A stretch of DNA of 64,000 bases from Rhizobium herbae (GTDB lineage: Bacteria > Pseudomonadota > Alphaproteobacteria > Rhizobiales > Rhizobiaceae), in contig NZ_JAEUAO010000001.1 in NCBI RefSeq assembly GCF_019511375.1, positions 310,001-374,000 on the forward strand, in the 5' to 3' direction. The notes under the pieces are model-generated. The model had not been told where the DNA came from. It saw only the letters and a list, made by a program, of their open reading frames with translations, and did not search any database. Below, piece after piece: positions 45,089 through 57,200 of the stretch; the stretch's first letter is position 1, and every line of letters starts with the position of its first letter. The position numbers were made by a program, and so were the translations under genes.

Positions 45089-46363
45089 TCAGGCGTGCGT
45101 CTCGAGCCAGGCCGCGATGATCGCTTCCAAAGGCTCGATCACGGCTTCGTCTTCCAGTTCCTCGACGATCTCGTCGACGAAGGCATTGACCAGCATGGCC
45201 CGCGCCTTGTTTTCCGGAATGCCGCGGGCACGCAGGTAAAAAAGCTGCGTCTCGTTGATATCGATGACCGTTGCGCCGTGGCCGCACTGGACGTCGTCGG
45301 CAAAGATTTCCAGCTCCGGCTTTGCCGAAAAATCGGCGTCGTCGGAGAGGAGCAGCGTGTTGCATGCCATCTTCGCGTCGGTCTTCTGGGCATCGGGAGC
45401 AACGCGGATCTGCCCCTGGAAAACGCCCTTGGCGCGGCCGAGAAGGACGTTGCGGATGATTTCCGTCGATGTCGTGTTCGGAACGTCATGGCCGAGCGTG
45501 AAGGTCACATCCGTATGCGTTTCGCCGCCGAGCAGATTGATGCCGCGCAGCTTGAAATCCGAGCCTTCGCCTGTCGTGACGCCATGAACTTCCTGGCGAA
45601 CCAGCTTGCCGCCGGCATTGATGACGAACAGCCGCAGCCTGGCATTAGTACCAAGGTCGAAATTGACCTGCGCCAGATGGCTGTCGGCATCACCCTGCTG
45701 CTGCAGGATGATCCAGGTGATTTCCGCGCCCTCGTCGAGGATCAGGTCGCAAACGGTCGTCACGAGGCTCGGCGCGTCGCCGACGGAAAGATGGCGTTCG
45801 ATGACCACGGCCTTCGTGCTGGCGCCGCACGTTACCGGGAACCGGGTGTGGCTCTGGCCGGCGCTCTGCACCAGCTGAAGTTCCAGCGGCTGTTCGAGCT
45901 CGGTGCCTTCCACAACCTCGATCTCGAAACCGTCGCGCACGAAGCTGCCGTTGATACGGCCGATCGCGTCGTCGGCATCGCGCTCCACGAGATCGGCCGC
46001 CGCAACGCCCTCAACGAGGCTGTCGGCATAGGAGCGGACGTTGACGCCGGCGGGCGCACCCTTGGTAGCGGCCTTGCCGTTCAGGACAGCGAGTACCGAC
46101 GAACCGGCGACCAGCGGGTCAACCTGCTGCGCGAATGCGGTTGGGTCGACAGCCGGAACGCTGCGCAGAAGTGCGCGCAGGTCGGTATAATGCCAGGATT
46201 CGACGCGGCGCGTCGGCAGGCCCTGTTTGCGCAGATCGGCAAGCAGCGTGTCGCGCGCCGAAAGCACGGCGCCTTCGCCGGGCAATTCGCCGATCTGGGC
46301 GGTATAGGCATCGACGAGGGCCGTTTCGGCGGCCGTCATCGTTATCGCCGTTTGCATGTTCAT
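45089..46363 (-). CDS. sufD: SufD, subunit of the Fe-S scaffold complex
   Basis: SufD forms SufBC2D, the ATP-driven scaffold on which Fe-S clusters are built. The protein has 424 residues, with the SufBD beta-helix core at about 170-400, including GCGATVIDINETQLFYLRARGIPE (split here as QCGHGATVIDI and LFYLRARGIPE). It starts at MNMQTA, 12 bases after sufC, with an AGGAG site. The stop is directly followed by the sufS leader. Low Cys content in the core is normal for SufD. Confidence 0.94.
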   Translation of the reverse strand: MNMQTAITMTAAETALVDAYTAQIGELPGEGAVLSARDTLLADLRKQGLPTRRVESWHYTDLRALLRSVPAVDPTAFAQQVDPLVAGSSVLAVLNGKAATKGAPAGVNVRSYADSLVEGVAAADLVERDADDAIGRINGSFVRDGFEIEVVEGTELEQPLELQLVQSAGQSHTRFPVTCGASTKAVVIERHLSVGDAPSLVTTVCDLILDEGAEITWIILQQQGDADSHLAQVNFDLGTNARLRLFVINAGGKLVRQEVHGVTTGEGSDFKLRGINLLGGETHTDVTFTLGHDVPNTTSTEIIRNVLLGRAKGVFQGQIRVAPDAQKTDAKMACNTLLLSDDADFSAKPELEIFADDVQCGHGATVIDINETQLFYLRARGIPENKARAMLVNAFVDEIVEELEDEAVIEPLEAIIAAWLETHA

Positions 46364-46375
46364 CCCCACCACTCC

Positions 46376-47131
46376 TCAGGCCGCCGCGTCGATGATGTTG
46401 GCATAGCCGTTGGCTTCGAGATCAAGCGCCAGCGACTTGTCGCCGGACTTGATGATCTGGCCCTTGTAGAGAACATGAACGCTGTCCGGCACGATGTATT
46501 CGAGCAGGCGCTGGTAGTGCGTGATGACGACGACGGCGCGATCGGGCGAGCGCAACGCGTTGACGCCGTCGGCGACGATCTTCAAGGCGTCGATGTCAAG
46601 GCCGCTGTCGGTTTCGTCCAGCACGCAGAGCTTCGGCTCAAGAAGGGCCATCTGCAGGATTTCCGCGCGCTTCTTCTCGCCGCCGGAGAAACCGACGTTC
46701 AAGGGGCGCTTCAGCATGTCGGGGTTGATCTGCAGCCTGGCGGAGGCTTCCTTGACGCGGCGGATGAAGTCCGGCGTCGAAAGCTCCTCCTCGCCGCGAT
46801 ACTTGCGCTGCTCGTTCAGCGCCACCTTGAGGAACTGCATCGTTGCGACGCCCGGAATTTCAACCGGATACTGGAAGGCAAGGAAAATCCCCTTGGCGGC
46901 GCGCTCGGACGGGTCGAGTTCCAGAATGCTCTCGCCGTTGTAGAGGATGTCGCCTTCGGTGACTTCATAGTCTTCGCGGCCCGACAGGATATAGGACAGC
47001 GTCGACTTGCCGGAGCCGTTCGGCCCCATGATCGCGGCGACTTCGCCCGCCTTCACGGTCAGGTCAAGGCCGCGGATAATCTCGGTGCCGTCTTCGGCGA
47101 TGCGGGCATGGAGGTTCTTGATTTCAAGCAT
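46376..47131 (-). CDS. sufC: SufC, ATPase of the Fe-S scaffold complex
   Basis: ABC-type soluble ATPase of 251 residues that drives conformational change in SufBC2D. Walker A GPNGSGKS at 36-43, signature FSGGEKKR at 148-155 and Walker B LCVLDETDSGLD at 168-179 are intact. The family-specific QYPVEIPGV and LNVGFSGGEKKRAEI segments confirm SufC over other ABC ATPases. The gene lies between sufB and sufD, with 75 bases after sufB. Confidence 0.97.
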   Translation of the reverse strand: MLEIKNLHARIAEDGTEIIRGLDLTVKAGEVAAIMGPNGSGKSTLSYILSGREDYEVTEGDILYNGESILELDPSERAAKGIFLAFQYPVEIPGVATMQFLKVALNEQRKYRGEEELSTPDFIRRVKEASARLQINPDMLKRPLNVGFSGGEKKRAEILQMALLEPKLCVLDETDSGLDIDALKIVADGVNALRSPDRAVVVITHYQRLLEYIVPDSVHVLYKGQIIKSGDKSLALDLEANGYANIIDAAA

Positions 47132-47206
47132 TTCGATCTTCCCTTTGGGAAATGAATAGACATCGTGCGCAGCGTTGCGCGCATCGGGTTCAATGTGTGA
47201 AGCCGC

Positions 47207-48676
<1,470 letters not shown>

Positions 48677-48820
48677 GTCGTTCTCCAATCTCGCCGGATA
48701 CAAGGTCCGGCAGCTTGTCAGTACGATGCGATTTTCGTCGCACCGCTTATGTAATGGCTAAGGGGCCATTTTCATCCCGTTTGCCAAGCGGAAAATTGAA
48801 TTTCCGCAATTTTAATGCTT

Positions 48821-49987
48821 TCAGGCGGCGGCACCCGAGAGCCTGCGACGCGCCGCGACCTTTGCAAAGACCTCGGCACACCGGTCGACTTCGGCCCGCG
48901 TCGTAGACGACCCGATCGATATCCGCAATGCGCCCTGTCCCGGATCATGCCCCATGGCCGACAGGACATGGCTCTGGCCGACCTTGCCGGACGAACAGGC
49001 CGACCCTGCCGACAAGGCGACGCCTTCCAGATCGAAGGCGATCTGGCCCGTCTCGGCCTTGAGGCCGGGCAAGGTGAAGAACGTCGTATTGCCGAGCCGT
49101 GGCCCGCTTTTGCCATGGATGATGACGTCGGGCGCTGCGGCGACCATTTCGCTTTCCAGATCATCGCGTAACGCCGACACGGCCGCCATTCGCCCCTCGA
49201 GCCCATCGACCGCGGCGCGCACTGCGGCCCCAAAACCGGCGATGGCGGCAGGGTTTTCCGTCCCCGAGCGATGGCCCTTCTCCTGGCCGCCGCCACGGAT
49301 CAGCGCCGAAGGCATCAGGATTTCGCCTCGTGCGATCAGTGCACCCGCGCCCTTTGGTCCGCCGAGCTTGTGCGACGAAATGATCAGGAAGTCGGCGCCA
49401 AGATTCTCGATCGACAACGCGATGCGGCCCGCGGCCTGAACCGCATCGACGACCAGGATGCCGCCGGCCGCCTTGACCAGATGCGAAACCTCCTCGATCG
49501 GCTGGACGATGCCGGTTTCGTTGTTGGCGAGCATGACGGCGACCATCGGCAGGCCGGTCTGGCGGTCGTGTGCCGCAAGTGCCGCCTCGAGCGCTGCCAG
49601 GTCCAGCATGCCCGCGGGCGTCACGGCGATTTCGCTGATGTCGTTCCGGCTGAAACGGCCGCCTTCGCGGATGGCGGGATGCTCGATGGCCGACATATAG
49701 AGATGGCCGATCGAAAGCGGCGTCTTGCCCATGCGGAAGTCAGGCGTCAGCACCCAGTTTGCCGCTTCGGTCGCGCCGCTGGTGAACGTCACGCTGGCCG
49801 GCTGCGCGCCGCACAGTGCGGCCACGTCGCGCCGCGCAGTCTCGACCAGCGCGCGGATCTTGCGGCCTTCGCCATGGACGGATGACGGGTTACCGGCAAG
49901 GTCGAGCGCAGACAGGCACGCCTCTCGCGCGGCCGGCAAAAGCGGCGCGGTGGCATTCCAGTCCATATAAATGCGCGCTTCCCTCAT
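48821..49987 (-). CDS. cysteine desulfurase, NifS/IscS type
   Basis: A second PLP cysteine desulfurase, 388 residues, upstream of sufB. It is the group I type: MDWNATAPL at the start, GATEAANW, PLP Lys207 in ISSHKLGGPKG, and the catalytic Cys331 in LSAGSACSSGKV on a long loop. This differs from SufS. Rhizobial suf clusters commonly open with such a gene. It probably supplies sulfur under conditions where SufS does not, or for other pathways such as tRNA thiolation; which is not shown. The start at MREARIYMDW is chosen for family fit and the AAGGGA site. Confidence 0.93.
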   Translation of the reverse strand: MREARIYMDWNATAPLLPAAREACLSALDLAGNPSSVHGEGRKIRALVETARRDVAALCGAQPASVTFTSGATEAANWVLTPDFRMGKTPLSIGHLYMSAIEHPAIREGGRFSRNDISEIAVTPAGMLDLAALEAALAAHDRQTGLPMVAVMLANNETGIVQPIEEVSHLVKAAGGILVVDAVQAAGRIALSIENLGADFLIISSHKLGGPKGAGALIARGEILMPSALIRGGGQEKGHRSGTENPAAIAGFGAAVRAAVDGLEGRMAAVSALRDDLESEMVAAAPDVIIHGKSGPRLGNTTFFTLPGLKAETGQIAFDLEGVALSAGSACSSGKVGQSHVLSAMGHDPGQGALRISIGSSTTRAEVDRCAEVFAKVAARRRLSGAAA

Positions 49988-50214
49988 GTTCCCTTGCCAA
50001 AGAATGACCGGTTGCCATGTTAAAGGCAGCGGCCGGTGCATTTTCCTTGAAATTTTCGCGTCGCTTGCCGTAAGAGACGACACTCGTCACGGAAAGACCG
50101 TGTCAAAGTTTTGAATGGTTCTAAACTACGTTGTAAAAAAGCTGACTGCTTTCGTCAAGACTGCTGAAGCCCGGGAACGCGTTTTTTAGTGCCATAAACA
50201 TGCCCGGAGAACCA

Positions 50215-50892
50215 ATGCCCGAAATCATCTTCAACGGACCGGCCGGTCGCCTCGAAGGCCGTTACCAGCCGTCCAAGCAGAAGAACGCCCCGATCGCCAT
50301 CGTCCTGCACCCGCATCCGCAATTCGGCGGGACGATGAACAACCAGATCGTCTACCAGCTGTTCTACATGTTCCAGAAGCGCGGTTTCACCACACTGCGC
50401 TTCAATTTCCGTTCGATCGGCCGCAGCCAGGGCGAATTCGACCACGGCGCCGGCGAACTGTCCGATGCAGCTTCCGCACTCGACTGGGTCCAGAGCATGC
50501 ACCCGGATTCGAAGAGCTGTTGGGTCGCCGGCTATTCCTTCGGGGCGTGGATCGGTATGCAGCTTCTGATGCGCCGGCCGGAGATCGAAGGCTTCATGTC
50601 GATCGCGCCGCAGCCGAATACCTACGACTTTTCGTTCCTGGCGCCCTGCCCGTCATCCGGCCTGATCATCAATGGCGATCTCGACAAGGTGGCGCCGGAA
50701 AAGGACGTCAACAACCTGGTAGACAAGCTGAAGGCGCAGAAGGGCATCCTGATCACCCACAGGACCGTGCCCGGCGCCAACCACTTCTTCAACGGCCAGA
50801 TCGATGCGCTGATGGCGGAATGCGAGGATTATCTCGACCGGCGGCTGAACGGCGAATTGACGCCGGAGCCGGCGGCCAAGCGCATCCGCTGA
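50215..50892 (+). CDS. alpha/beta-hydrolase family protein (DUF/dienelactone hydrolase-like)
   Basis: A 225-residue cytoplasmic serine hydrolase of a conserved alphaproteobacterial type. LHPHPQFGGTMNNQIVYQL carries the oxyanion region (HPHPxxGG at 32-39), the nucleophile is in VAGYSFGAWIG (Ser108), an Asp in NGDLDKVAP and a His in VPGANHFFNG complete the triad. No signal peptide or membrane span is seen. Substrate is unknown; an esterase-like role is inferred. GGAG precedes the ATG and a strong terminator follows the stop. It diverges from the cysteine desulfurase gene. Confidence 0.9.
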   Translation: MPEIIFNGPAGRLEGRYQPSKQKNAPIAIVLHPHPQFGGTMNNQIVYQLFYMFQKRGFTTLRFNFRSIGRSQGEFDHGAGELSDAASALDWVQSMHPDSKSCWVAGYSFGAWIGMQLLMRRPEIEGFMSIAPQPNTYDFSFLAPCPSSGLIINGDLDKVAPEKDVNNLVDKLKAQKGILITHRTVPGANHFFNGQIDALMAECEDYLDRRLNGELTPEPAAKRIR

Positions 50893-50898
50893 GATCTC

Positions 50899-50928
50899 AA
50901 AAGGCCGGGTCGTTTCCGGCCTTTTCAT
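50899..50928 (+). terminator. terminator after the alpha/beta-hydrolase gene
   Basis: A perfect 10-bp stem (50899-50908 with 50916-50925) with a 7-base loop ends in TTTT. It begins six bases after the stop codon. Confidence 0.85.
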
Positions 50929-51089
50929 TTGCTGATGATCGTCACGCCTGGGCCTGACGCAGTTCGCGGCCACAAGATCGAGAGCCTGTTCGCAAAGCTC
51001 AGGGACTGGCATATCGCCCTCACACCTTCTTCTCGGCGATCTGCATCCCAGCCGCTGTCTCTTCCGGCTCTGATCAATAAGCCCCGAGT

Positions 51090-51563
51090 CTAAGCCTTGC
51101 CCAGATGCTTTGGCCAGAATTCCTGGTGGACTTCGGCGGCCTCGCCTTCCAGGTTCGTCGGGCCAACCACAGTGACGGCACGCGCGCCGCTCTCCAACAC
51201 TGCCCGGCTCGGCACATTCAACCCGATCCCGGCAATCTCGCCGAGCCGCGTTTCGGAGCACGCAAACACCACGCGCCCAATGCCCGACCAGTAGATCGCC
51301 CCGGAGCACATCGCGCATGGTTCAGTGCTTGCGTAGAGCGTGCAGTCAGCGAGAAAAGACGGGTCGTAATGCTGTGCCGCCAGTTTAATGAGGTTCATCT
51401 CGGCGTGATTTGTCATGTCGCGGCCGGTGAAGACGCTGTTTTCGGCGCGCAGGATGACTTCGCCGTCCTTCACCAGTACTGAACCAAACGGTTCGTCGCC
51501 GTTGGCCATCGCGGATTTCGAGAGCGCAATCGCCTCGCGCAGAAACGGCTCGTGCTTTTCCAT
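51090..51563 (-). CDS. nucleoside/guanine deaminase (CDA family)
   Basis: A 157-residue zinc deaminase with HAEMNLI (His53, Glu55) and PCAMCSGAI (Cys83, Cys86), the metal-binding and catalytic motifs of cytidine deaminase-like enzymes. The TTNHAE-like and SGIGRVVFACS context points to guanine deaminase or related purine deaminases rather than tRNA adenosine deaminase TadA, but this is not certain. It is a single gene on the minus strand; the neighbouring anmK stands upstream of nothing related. Confidence 0.85.
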   Translation of the reverse strand: MEKHEPFLREAIALSKSAMANGDEPFGSVLVKDGEVILRAENSVFTGRDMTNHAEMNLIKLAAQHYDPSFLADCTLYASTEPCAMCSGAIYWSGIGRVVFACSETRLGEIAGIGLNVPSRAVLESGARAVTVVGPTNLEGEAAEVHQEFWPKHLGKA

Positions 51564-51669
51564 GAGACCCCCAAGAGTTAGAGCGGGATGATCTTCCCTC
51601 GGATCGAAGCGATTTCCAAGGGCTGCAAATCAGATTCAAGATCGGTGATCTGCATCGAGCAATCAGTCC

Positions 51670-52845
51670 TCAGCCTGGCGGTTTCCGGCAAGGGAAAACG
51701 TTAGGCGGGGCGCAAGAGCCCTGATTTTCGGGCATGCTGAGGACGCCGCCGGTGACCGCAGCGGCGACGCCCGTCGTGCCTGGAAAGGTCAGCGGCAAGT
51801 TCAGCAAAGAGCGAACAGCGAGATAGGCCCAGGCTTCCGCTTCCATGGCGTCCCCGTCGAAACCGGCCTCCTCCGCAGCGATGACCCTCGCGTTCTCTAC
51901 CCGGGCAAGGTCCAGGAGATCCTGCATGATGACACGGTTCAACCGCCCGCCGCCGCAGACGATATAGAGCGCTGGTGGTTCGGGAAGATGCTTTGCCGAT
52001 TTCAGAATGGCTGCGGCCGTGACATGGGCAAGCGTGCGCGCACCGTCCGCCAGCCCGGCCTCCCCCTTCTGCGGCGGCAGGAAATCATTGCGATCCAGCG
52101 ATCGGCGCTGGTTGGAGGAAAAGAAGGAACTGCCGAGATAGCGATCGGCGAGGCTCGGCAACACCTTTCCGGTGCTGGCGATTTCCCCATCCTGGTCGTA
52201 AGCGGCGCCCGTATGCATCTCCACCCACTGATCGATCAGCGTATTTCCCGGCCCGCTGTCATAGGCCACGATCTCTCCGTTCCTGCCGATGAAGGTGAGA
52301 TTGGAGATGCCGCCGATATTGACGAATACCGTCGGCAAGGCCTGGCCGGCGCTTGCAGCGAGTGCGGCGTGGTAGACGGGGATGAGCGGCGCGCCCTGGC
52401 CGCCGTGGACCATGTCATTGGCGCGCATGTCGAAGACGACCGGGATGCCGGTCGTCTTTGCAAGAAGTGCGCCGTCGCCAAGCTGCACGGTGAGCGCCTC
52501 ATCCGGACGATGGAGAACGGTCTGCCCGTGAAAGCCGATCACATCGATCTCGCCAGGCGACAGATCATGCCGATACAGAAAATCGCTTACGGCAACGGCA
52601 TGCCGTAGCGTCAGGGTTCGCTCTACCGCACTAAGGTCGCCTGGCCGCGCGGTCCTGTCGGTCAAATCCCGTGCTGCAACCAGGGCCCGCTTCAGTCGGT
52701 CGCGGAAAGACGGATCATACGCTATGCCCATGGATGGTCCGCGTTCGACGACGTTTTGGCCATCGGTGCGAAGGAGCGCGATGTCGATGCCATCCATGCT
52801 CGTGCCGCTCATCAGGCCGATGGCCGTTCTTATGGTCTTGGTCAT
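51670..52845 (-). CDS. anmK: anhydro-N-acetylmuramic acid kinase
   Basis: Cytoplasmic kinase in peptidoglycan recycling that opens and phosphorylates anhydro-MurNAc to MurNAc-6-phosphate. It has 391 residues. The ATP-binding phosphate loop [12 protein letters not shown] (GTSMDG at 14-19), [11 protein letters not shown] and [10 protein letters not shown] are diagnostic, with VCGGGRLN near the C-terminus. The last 20 or so residues (after TGGVLSMPE) are a Cys/Pro-rich tail longer than in E. coli AnmK. It diverges from tyrS with 134 bases between. Confidence 0.95.
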   Translation of the reverse strand: MTKTIRTAIGLMSGTSMDGIDIALLRTDGQNVVERGPSMGIAYDPSFRDRLKRALVAARDLTDRTARPGDLSAVERTLTLRHAVAVSDFLYRHDLSPGEIDVIGFHGQTVLHRPDEALTVQLGDGALLAKTTGIPVVFDMRANDMVHGGQGAPLIPVYHAALAASAGQALPTVFVNIGGISNLTFIGRNGEIVAYDSGPGNTLIDQWVEMHTGAAYDQDGEIASTGKVLPSLADRYLGSSFFSSNQRRSLDRNDFLPPQKGEAGLADGARTLAHVTAAAILKSAKHLPEPPALYIVCGGGRLNRVIMQDLLDLARVENARVIAAEEAGFDGDAMEAEAWAYLAVRSLLNLPLTFPGTTGVAAAVTGGVLSMPENQGSCAPPNVFPCRKPPG

Positions 52846-52979
52846 CAGCGTTCCAAACTCGCAGGCCGTGGCTTAAACATTCCCGACGCAGACAGGTGCA
52901 CTTTTCAACAAACAGTGCTAAACGCCCCGCACATATCCAACAAGCGTTAATCCAAACAGCCCACCGAAAGAGACAGGTC

Positions 52980-54233
52980 ATGTCCGAGTTCAAGTCCGAT
53001 TTCCTTCACACCCTCCAGGAACGCGGTTTCATCCACCAGACGTCCGATGACGCCGGGCTGGATGCGCTGTTCAACAAGGAGATCGTGACGGCCTATATCG
53101 GGTTCGATCCGACAGCACCCAGCCTGCATGCCGGCGGTCTCATCCAGATCATGATGCTGCACTGGCTGCAGGCGACCGGCCACCGGCCGATCTCGCTGAT
53201 GGGCGGCGGCACCGGCATGGTCGGCGACCCGTCCTTCAAGGACGAGGCACGCCAGCTGATGACGCCCGAAACGATTGCCGCCAACATCGCCAGCATCAAG
53301 TCGGTGTTCTCCAACTACCTGACCTACGGCGAAGGGCCGAGGGATGCCCTGATGATCAACAATGCCGACTGGTTGCTCGGCATCAACTATCTCGAATTCC
53401 TGCGCGATGTCGGCCGTCATTTCTCGGTCAACCGCATGCTTGCCTTCGACAGCGTCAAAACGAGGCTCGACCGCGAACAGTCGCTGTCCTTCCTGGAATT
53501 CAACTACATGATCCTGCAGGCCTACGACTTCGTCGAGCTCTACAAGCGTACCGGCTGCCGCTTGCAGATGGGTGGCTCCGACCAGTGGGGCAACATCGTC
53601 AACGGTCTCGACCTTGGCCACCGCATGGGCACGCCGCAGCTCTACGCGCTGACCTCGCCGCTGCTTACCACCTCTTCCGGTGCCAAGATGGGCAAGTCGG
53701 TCAACGGCGCGATCTGGCTCAACCCGGATATGCTGTCGGCCTACGACTTCTGGCAATACTGGCGCAACACGGAGGATGCCGACGTGTCGCGCTTCCTCAA
53801 GCTCTACACGACGCTGCCGATGAGCGAGATCGCCCGCCTGTCGCAGCTTGGCGGCGCGGAAATCAACGAGGTCAAGAAGATCCTTGCGACGGAGATCACG
53901 GCGATGCTGCATGGCCGCGCTGCCGCCGAGGAAGCCGCCGAAACCGCGCGCAAGACCTTCGAGGAAGGCGCGCTTGCCGAAAACCTGCCGTCGATCGACG
54001 TGCCGGCGGCAGAGCTCGAGGCCGGCGTCGGCGTTCTCACTCTGTTCGTCCGGGCCGGCCTGGCGGAATCCAACGGCAAGGTGCGGCAGTTCCTGAAAGA
54101 CGGCGCAGTCCGCGTCAACGACAAGGTGATCAGCGACGACCGGCAGGTGATCGGCACAGGCGAGATCACCGCCGAAAACGTCATCAAGCTGTCGCTTGGC
54201 AAGAAGAAGCACATTCTCGTCCGGCCCGCCTGA
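52980..54233 (+). CDS. tyrS: tyrosyl-tRNA synthetase
   Basis: Class I aminoacyl-tRNA synthetase of 417 residues. It shows [16 protein letters not shown] (HIGH-like HAGG at 50-53), [11 protein letters not shown] (tyrosine and tRNA site), and KMGKS at 236-240 in place of KMSKS. The C-terminal S4 RNA-binding domain is at about 355-415 ([17 protein letters not shown]). The ATG at 52980 is chosen by family length; the frame extends upstream but not homologously. A strong terminator follows. Confidence 0.97.
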   Translation: MSEFKSDFLHTLQERGFIHQTSDDAGLDALFNKEIVTAYIGFDPTAPSLHAGGLIQIMMLHWLQATGHRPISLMGGGTGMVGDPSFKDEARQLMTPETIAANIASIKSVFSNYLTYGEGPRDALMINNADWLLGINYLEFLRDVGRHFSVNRMLAFDSVKTRLDREQSLSFLEFNYMILQAYDFVELYKRTGCRLQMGGSDQWGNIVNGLDLGHRMGTPQLYALTSPLLTTSSGAKMGKSVNGAIWLNPDMLSAYDFWQYWRNTEDADVSRFLKLYTTLPMSEIARLSQLGGAEINEVKKILATEITAMLHGRAAAEEAAETARKTFEEGALAENLPSIDVPAAELEAGVGVLTLFVRAGLAESNGKVRQFLKDGAVRVNDKVISDDRQVIGTGEITAENVIKLSLGKKKHILVRPA

Positions 54234-54261
54234 TCGGCGGCAACGTCGTGCGACCACTGCG

Positions 54262-54290
54262 AAACCGGCGGCGACCCCGCCGGTTTTTTA
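54262..54290. terminator. bidirectional terminator between tyrS and the AsmA-like gene
   Basis: A ten-pair GC stem (54262-54271 with 54277-54286) with a 5-base loop is followed by a T tract on the plus strand. It lies just after tyrS and overlaps the end of the convergent 1130-residue gene. Confidence 0.85.
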
Positions 54291-57200
54291 TTGAAACTCG
54301 AAGATGCTGCGGAATACCCCGGGCGCGATGATCGACAATGGGTTGATCGTCAGGTTCGGCTTTACGAACGGTCCCGTCAGCTTGAAGGTGATCCCGAGCA
54401 GGCCGCGGTCGCGGCCATTGCCGAGGAGCACGCCGATCAGCGGCAGTTCGCCAAACAGCCGGTTCAGTCCGTAAGCCGGCATGAACGTGCCGGTCATGTC
54501 CATGTTGCCGTTCTTGTCGCGCACCGTCCCCTGGAAGGTGGCGCCGACATCATTGCCACGCACAACCCCGCCGTCGACCGCGATTATCCCGCCGTCGAGC
54601 ATGACATTTGCGAAACCCCGCTCGAAACGCGCCGAACTGACGTCGATGTCCCTCTTCACTGCCTGGTTCAGACTTCGGCCGTCAGCGCCGGTCGGCGTCG
54701 AAACGATCGATTGCAACCGGGCTTCGTTGACCAGCGAAAACTTGCGGATATCGACAATCCCACGCCAGGAACTGGCGCCCCTGTCGCGCAGCTTCACGTT
54801 CAACAGGCCGCCGCGCATATTGCCGTAGATATTTGCGAACCGGGCCAGCGATCCGGCATCGCCGCTGGTCAGTTCCAAGATATTGTCCGGACCGATTTGC
54901 GTGAGCCTGGCCACGACCGCTTGGCCGCTATCGGTAACCGCGGAGAGATTGAGCGCGTCGATCTGCTTGCCCCGTGCGACGTATTTCAGATCGAGGTTCG
55001 ACAGGGTTTCGGAATGGAATCCGATCACCCGCTGCAGGTTTGCCTCCAAGGAGATCCGCGTGGAATCCATCGTGTCGTTGCCGGAAGAGGTGCGCAGACG
55101 TTCGATGACCGGTCGGATATCGGCGGCGTTGCCGCTGACGTTGATTGCAAAGCCATTCTTCTGGCGCTTGACGCTCACTGCGTAATTGTCGTCCTGGGCC
55201 AGCCGCACCGACGAAAACTGGCCGGAGACCAGACCCGATTTATCGATCACCAGCCTGCCATCGGCGCCAAAACTACCGCCGTCCAGCTTCAGGTCGTCGA
55301 TCTGCGTGACGCTGTCGATGGTCGAAGCGGAAAACGTCGCCTTGGCGGCAATTCCCGGTCCCTTCGACCAGCCGATCCAGGGCAGCGAAATCGACGCGTT
55401 GCCGAAGTCGGCCGAAACCGTGTGGCGATCGTTTTCGTCGATCAGGATGTCGAGCGACACCGGTCCGCTGATGATCTGCGTGAGGCCGGGGGCGAGCTTG
55501 GCGAGCATCCCTTCCCGAAGCGTCCCTGAAATTTCGCGTTTTCTCGCCACGGTACCGCCAGCGCCGACAGGTTCGACAAGCGAGATGTCCATCGGCCCGC
55601 CATCGATGTCGGCTTTCGCCTCCAGCACAGCCTGTTGCGGATCGATTCTCAGCGTACCCTGGATGTTGGAGATCGCACGCCCGGATATCGGCTTGTTGAC
55701 CGTTACGCCGTCGAGCAGCATCTGCGCCTGCCATTGCGGCTCGGGTGGATTTTGTGCTCGCACAAGCCCAAATCGTGCGCCGACCTGCGCCGTCATGTTA
55801 CCTGCAAAGTCCTCTGGCTTGAACGGCGTTCGCTGGAGGGCGGAGATGGGCCGGTAGCTGACGAGTTCGGCGATCGCATCCGCCTGCCCGCCGACGTCCA
55901 CCTTCATTTCGGCGATCAGCGGCTTTTCATAGGTGTTCGGGATGACGAAATTGCCGCCCTTCAGGGAGACCGAGCGGCCGGATGGGAAATAGGCGGTTCC
56001 CCGCTCGATCTGCACGTCGAGATGCTCGCCCTTCAGCGTGAATGCTCCGGCCGCGTCGCGTAACGGAGGGATGTCGCCCGTGATATTCACGCGGGCGTCC
56101 GCGATGTCGAAGCGAACGTTGAGTTCATCGCCGTTCAGATCGATCGGTCCGACGGTCCGGGTAACGCGTCCCATCGGCAGGAAGACTTCGATCCTGCCAT
56201 TGGTGACGGTTCCGCCATAGACATTGTTGACGACCCAACGACGAGCGTTCTTTCCGACCCACCACGGCCAAAGCTGCTTCACCGCGGCCGACTGCAACTT
56301 GTCCGTGACAAGCGCAAAGCTGACCTGCGGCGACATTTCGCCGAAGGTCATGGCAAGCGAACCGGCCGCGGCGCCAAGCCTGCTCGATACCGCAAGTTCG
56401 TCGAAGATCAGTTCATGGCTCTCCGACAGAAAGCGGCCCTGCGCCTTGGCGTCGAAGATCAGCGGCGGTTCATCGACATCGACAGGCGCGGAACTGGCAG
56501 ACTGCAGCAGAATATCCAGCAAAAAGCCCTTCTTGCCGGCCGGCGCGGTGTGGTCGAGATCGGCGATCGCACCGGTAAAAGGAAAGGCCGAGCGACCAAC
56601 CCGTACGATGGAAGGCAGAATTTCGATCCTGCCCCGGCCGAAGTCGTAGGTGACGTTCAGCTCGGATTGCTTCAGCTCTGAGGTGAATGCGCCAGCGTAG
56701 AACGCCCCCGCGCCAGTCCGGGCTCTCAGTTCCAGCGCAGGCGGCGCACCATCGGCAGCGCGCGTAGCGGTGATGCTCAGATCGGCTCCACTTCTGATGC
56801 CGAAGGCGGGTTCCGTTGCAGTCTCATCCCGGTGAAGAAGCGCCGAAAGCGGCAGTCCGGTCGCTGCGCCATCAAGATGCGCAATGCGATCGCCCTGCCG
56901 GCTGGCGCGCAGGTGCAGTTCAGCGGCTTCACCAGCCACAAAGAAGGCCCCGTCGATCTGCATCGAGCCGTCATTGCTGCGCTTGAAATCAACGGCATCC
57001 ACGACCACCGGAACGACGCGGTTGCGTGGCCCTAAGAAAGACAGTTGCAGGTCCGCGATCCTGACGGATTCGGTATTGCTGCGACTGATCAACTGCGCGA
57101 TGCCGTCCATCTGGTTGAAAACGAATTCCAGTCCGCTGGCGACATCGGCAACACGTATCGTCGTGAGATCGATCGGTTTACCCTGCGGCAGCAAGGAGGC

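Noticed and set aside
44144-47155. A 1003-codon plus-strand frame
   Set aside because: It is antisense to sufS, sufD and sufC, all certain genes; long open frames on the opposite strand are normal in GC-rich DNA.
50935-51089. Short forward frame after the alpha/beta-hydrolase terminator
   Set aside because: No ribosome site and it lies behind a strong terminator without its own promoter.
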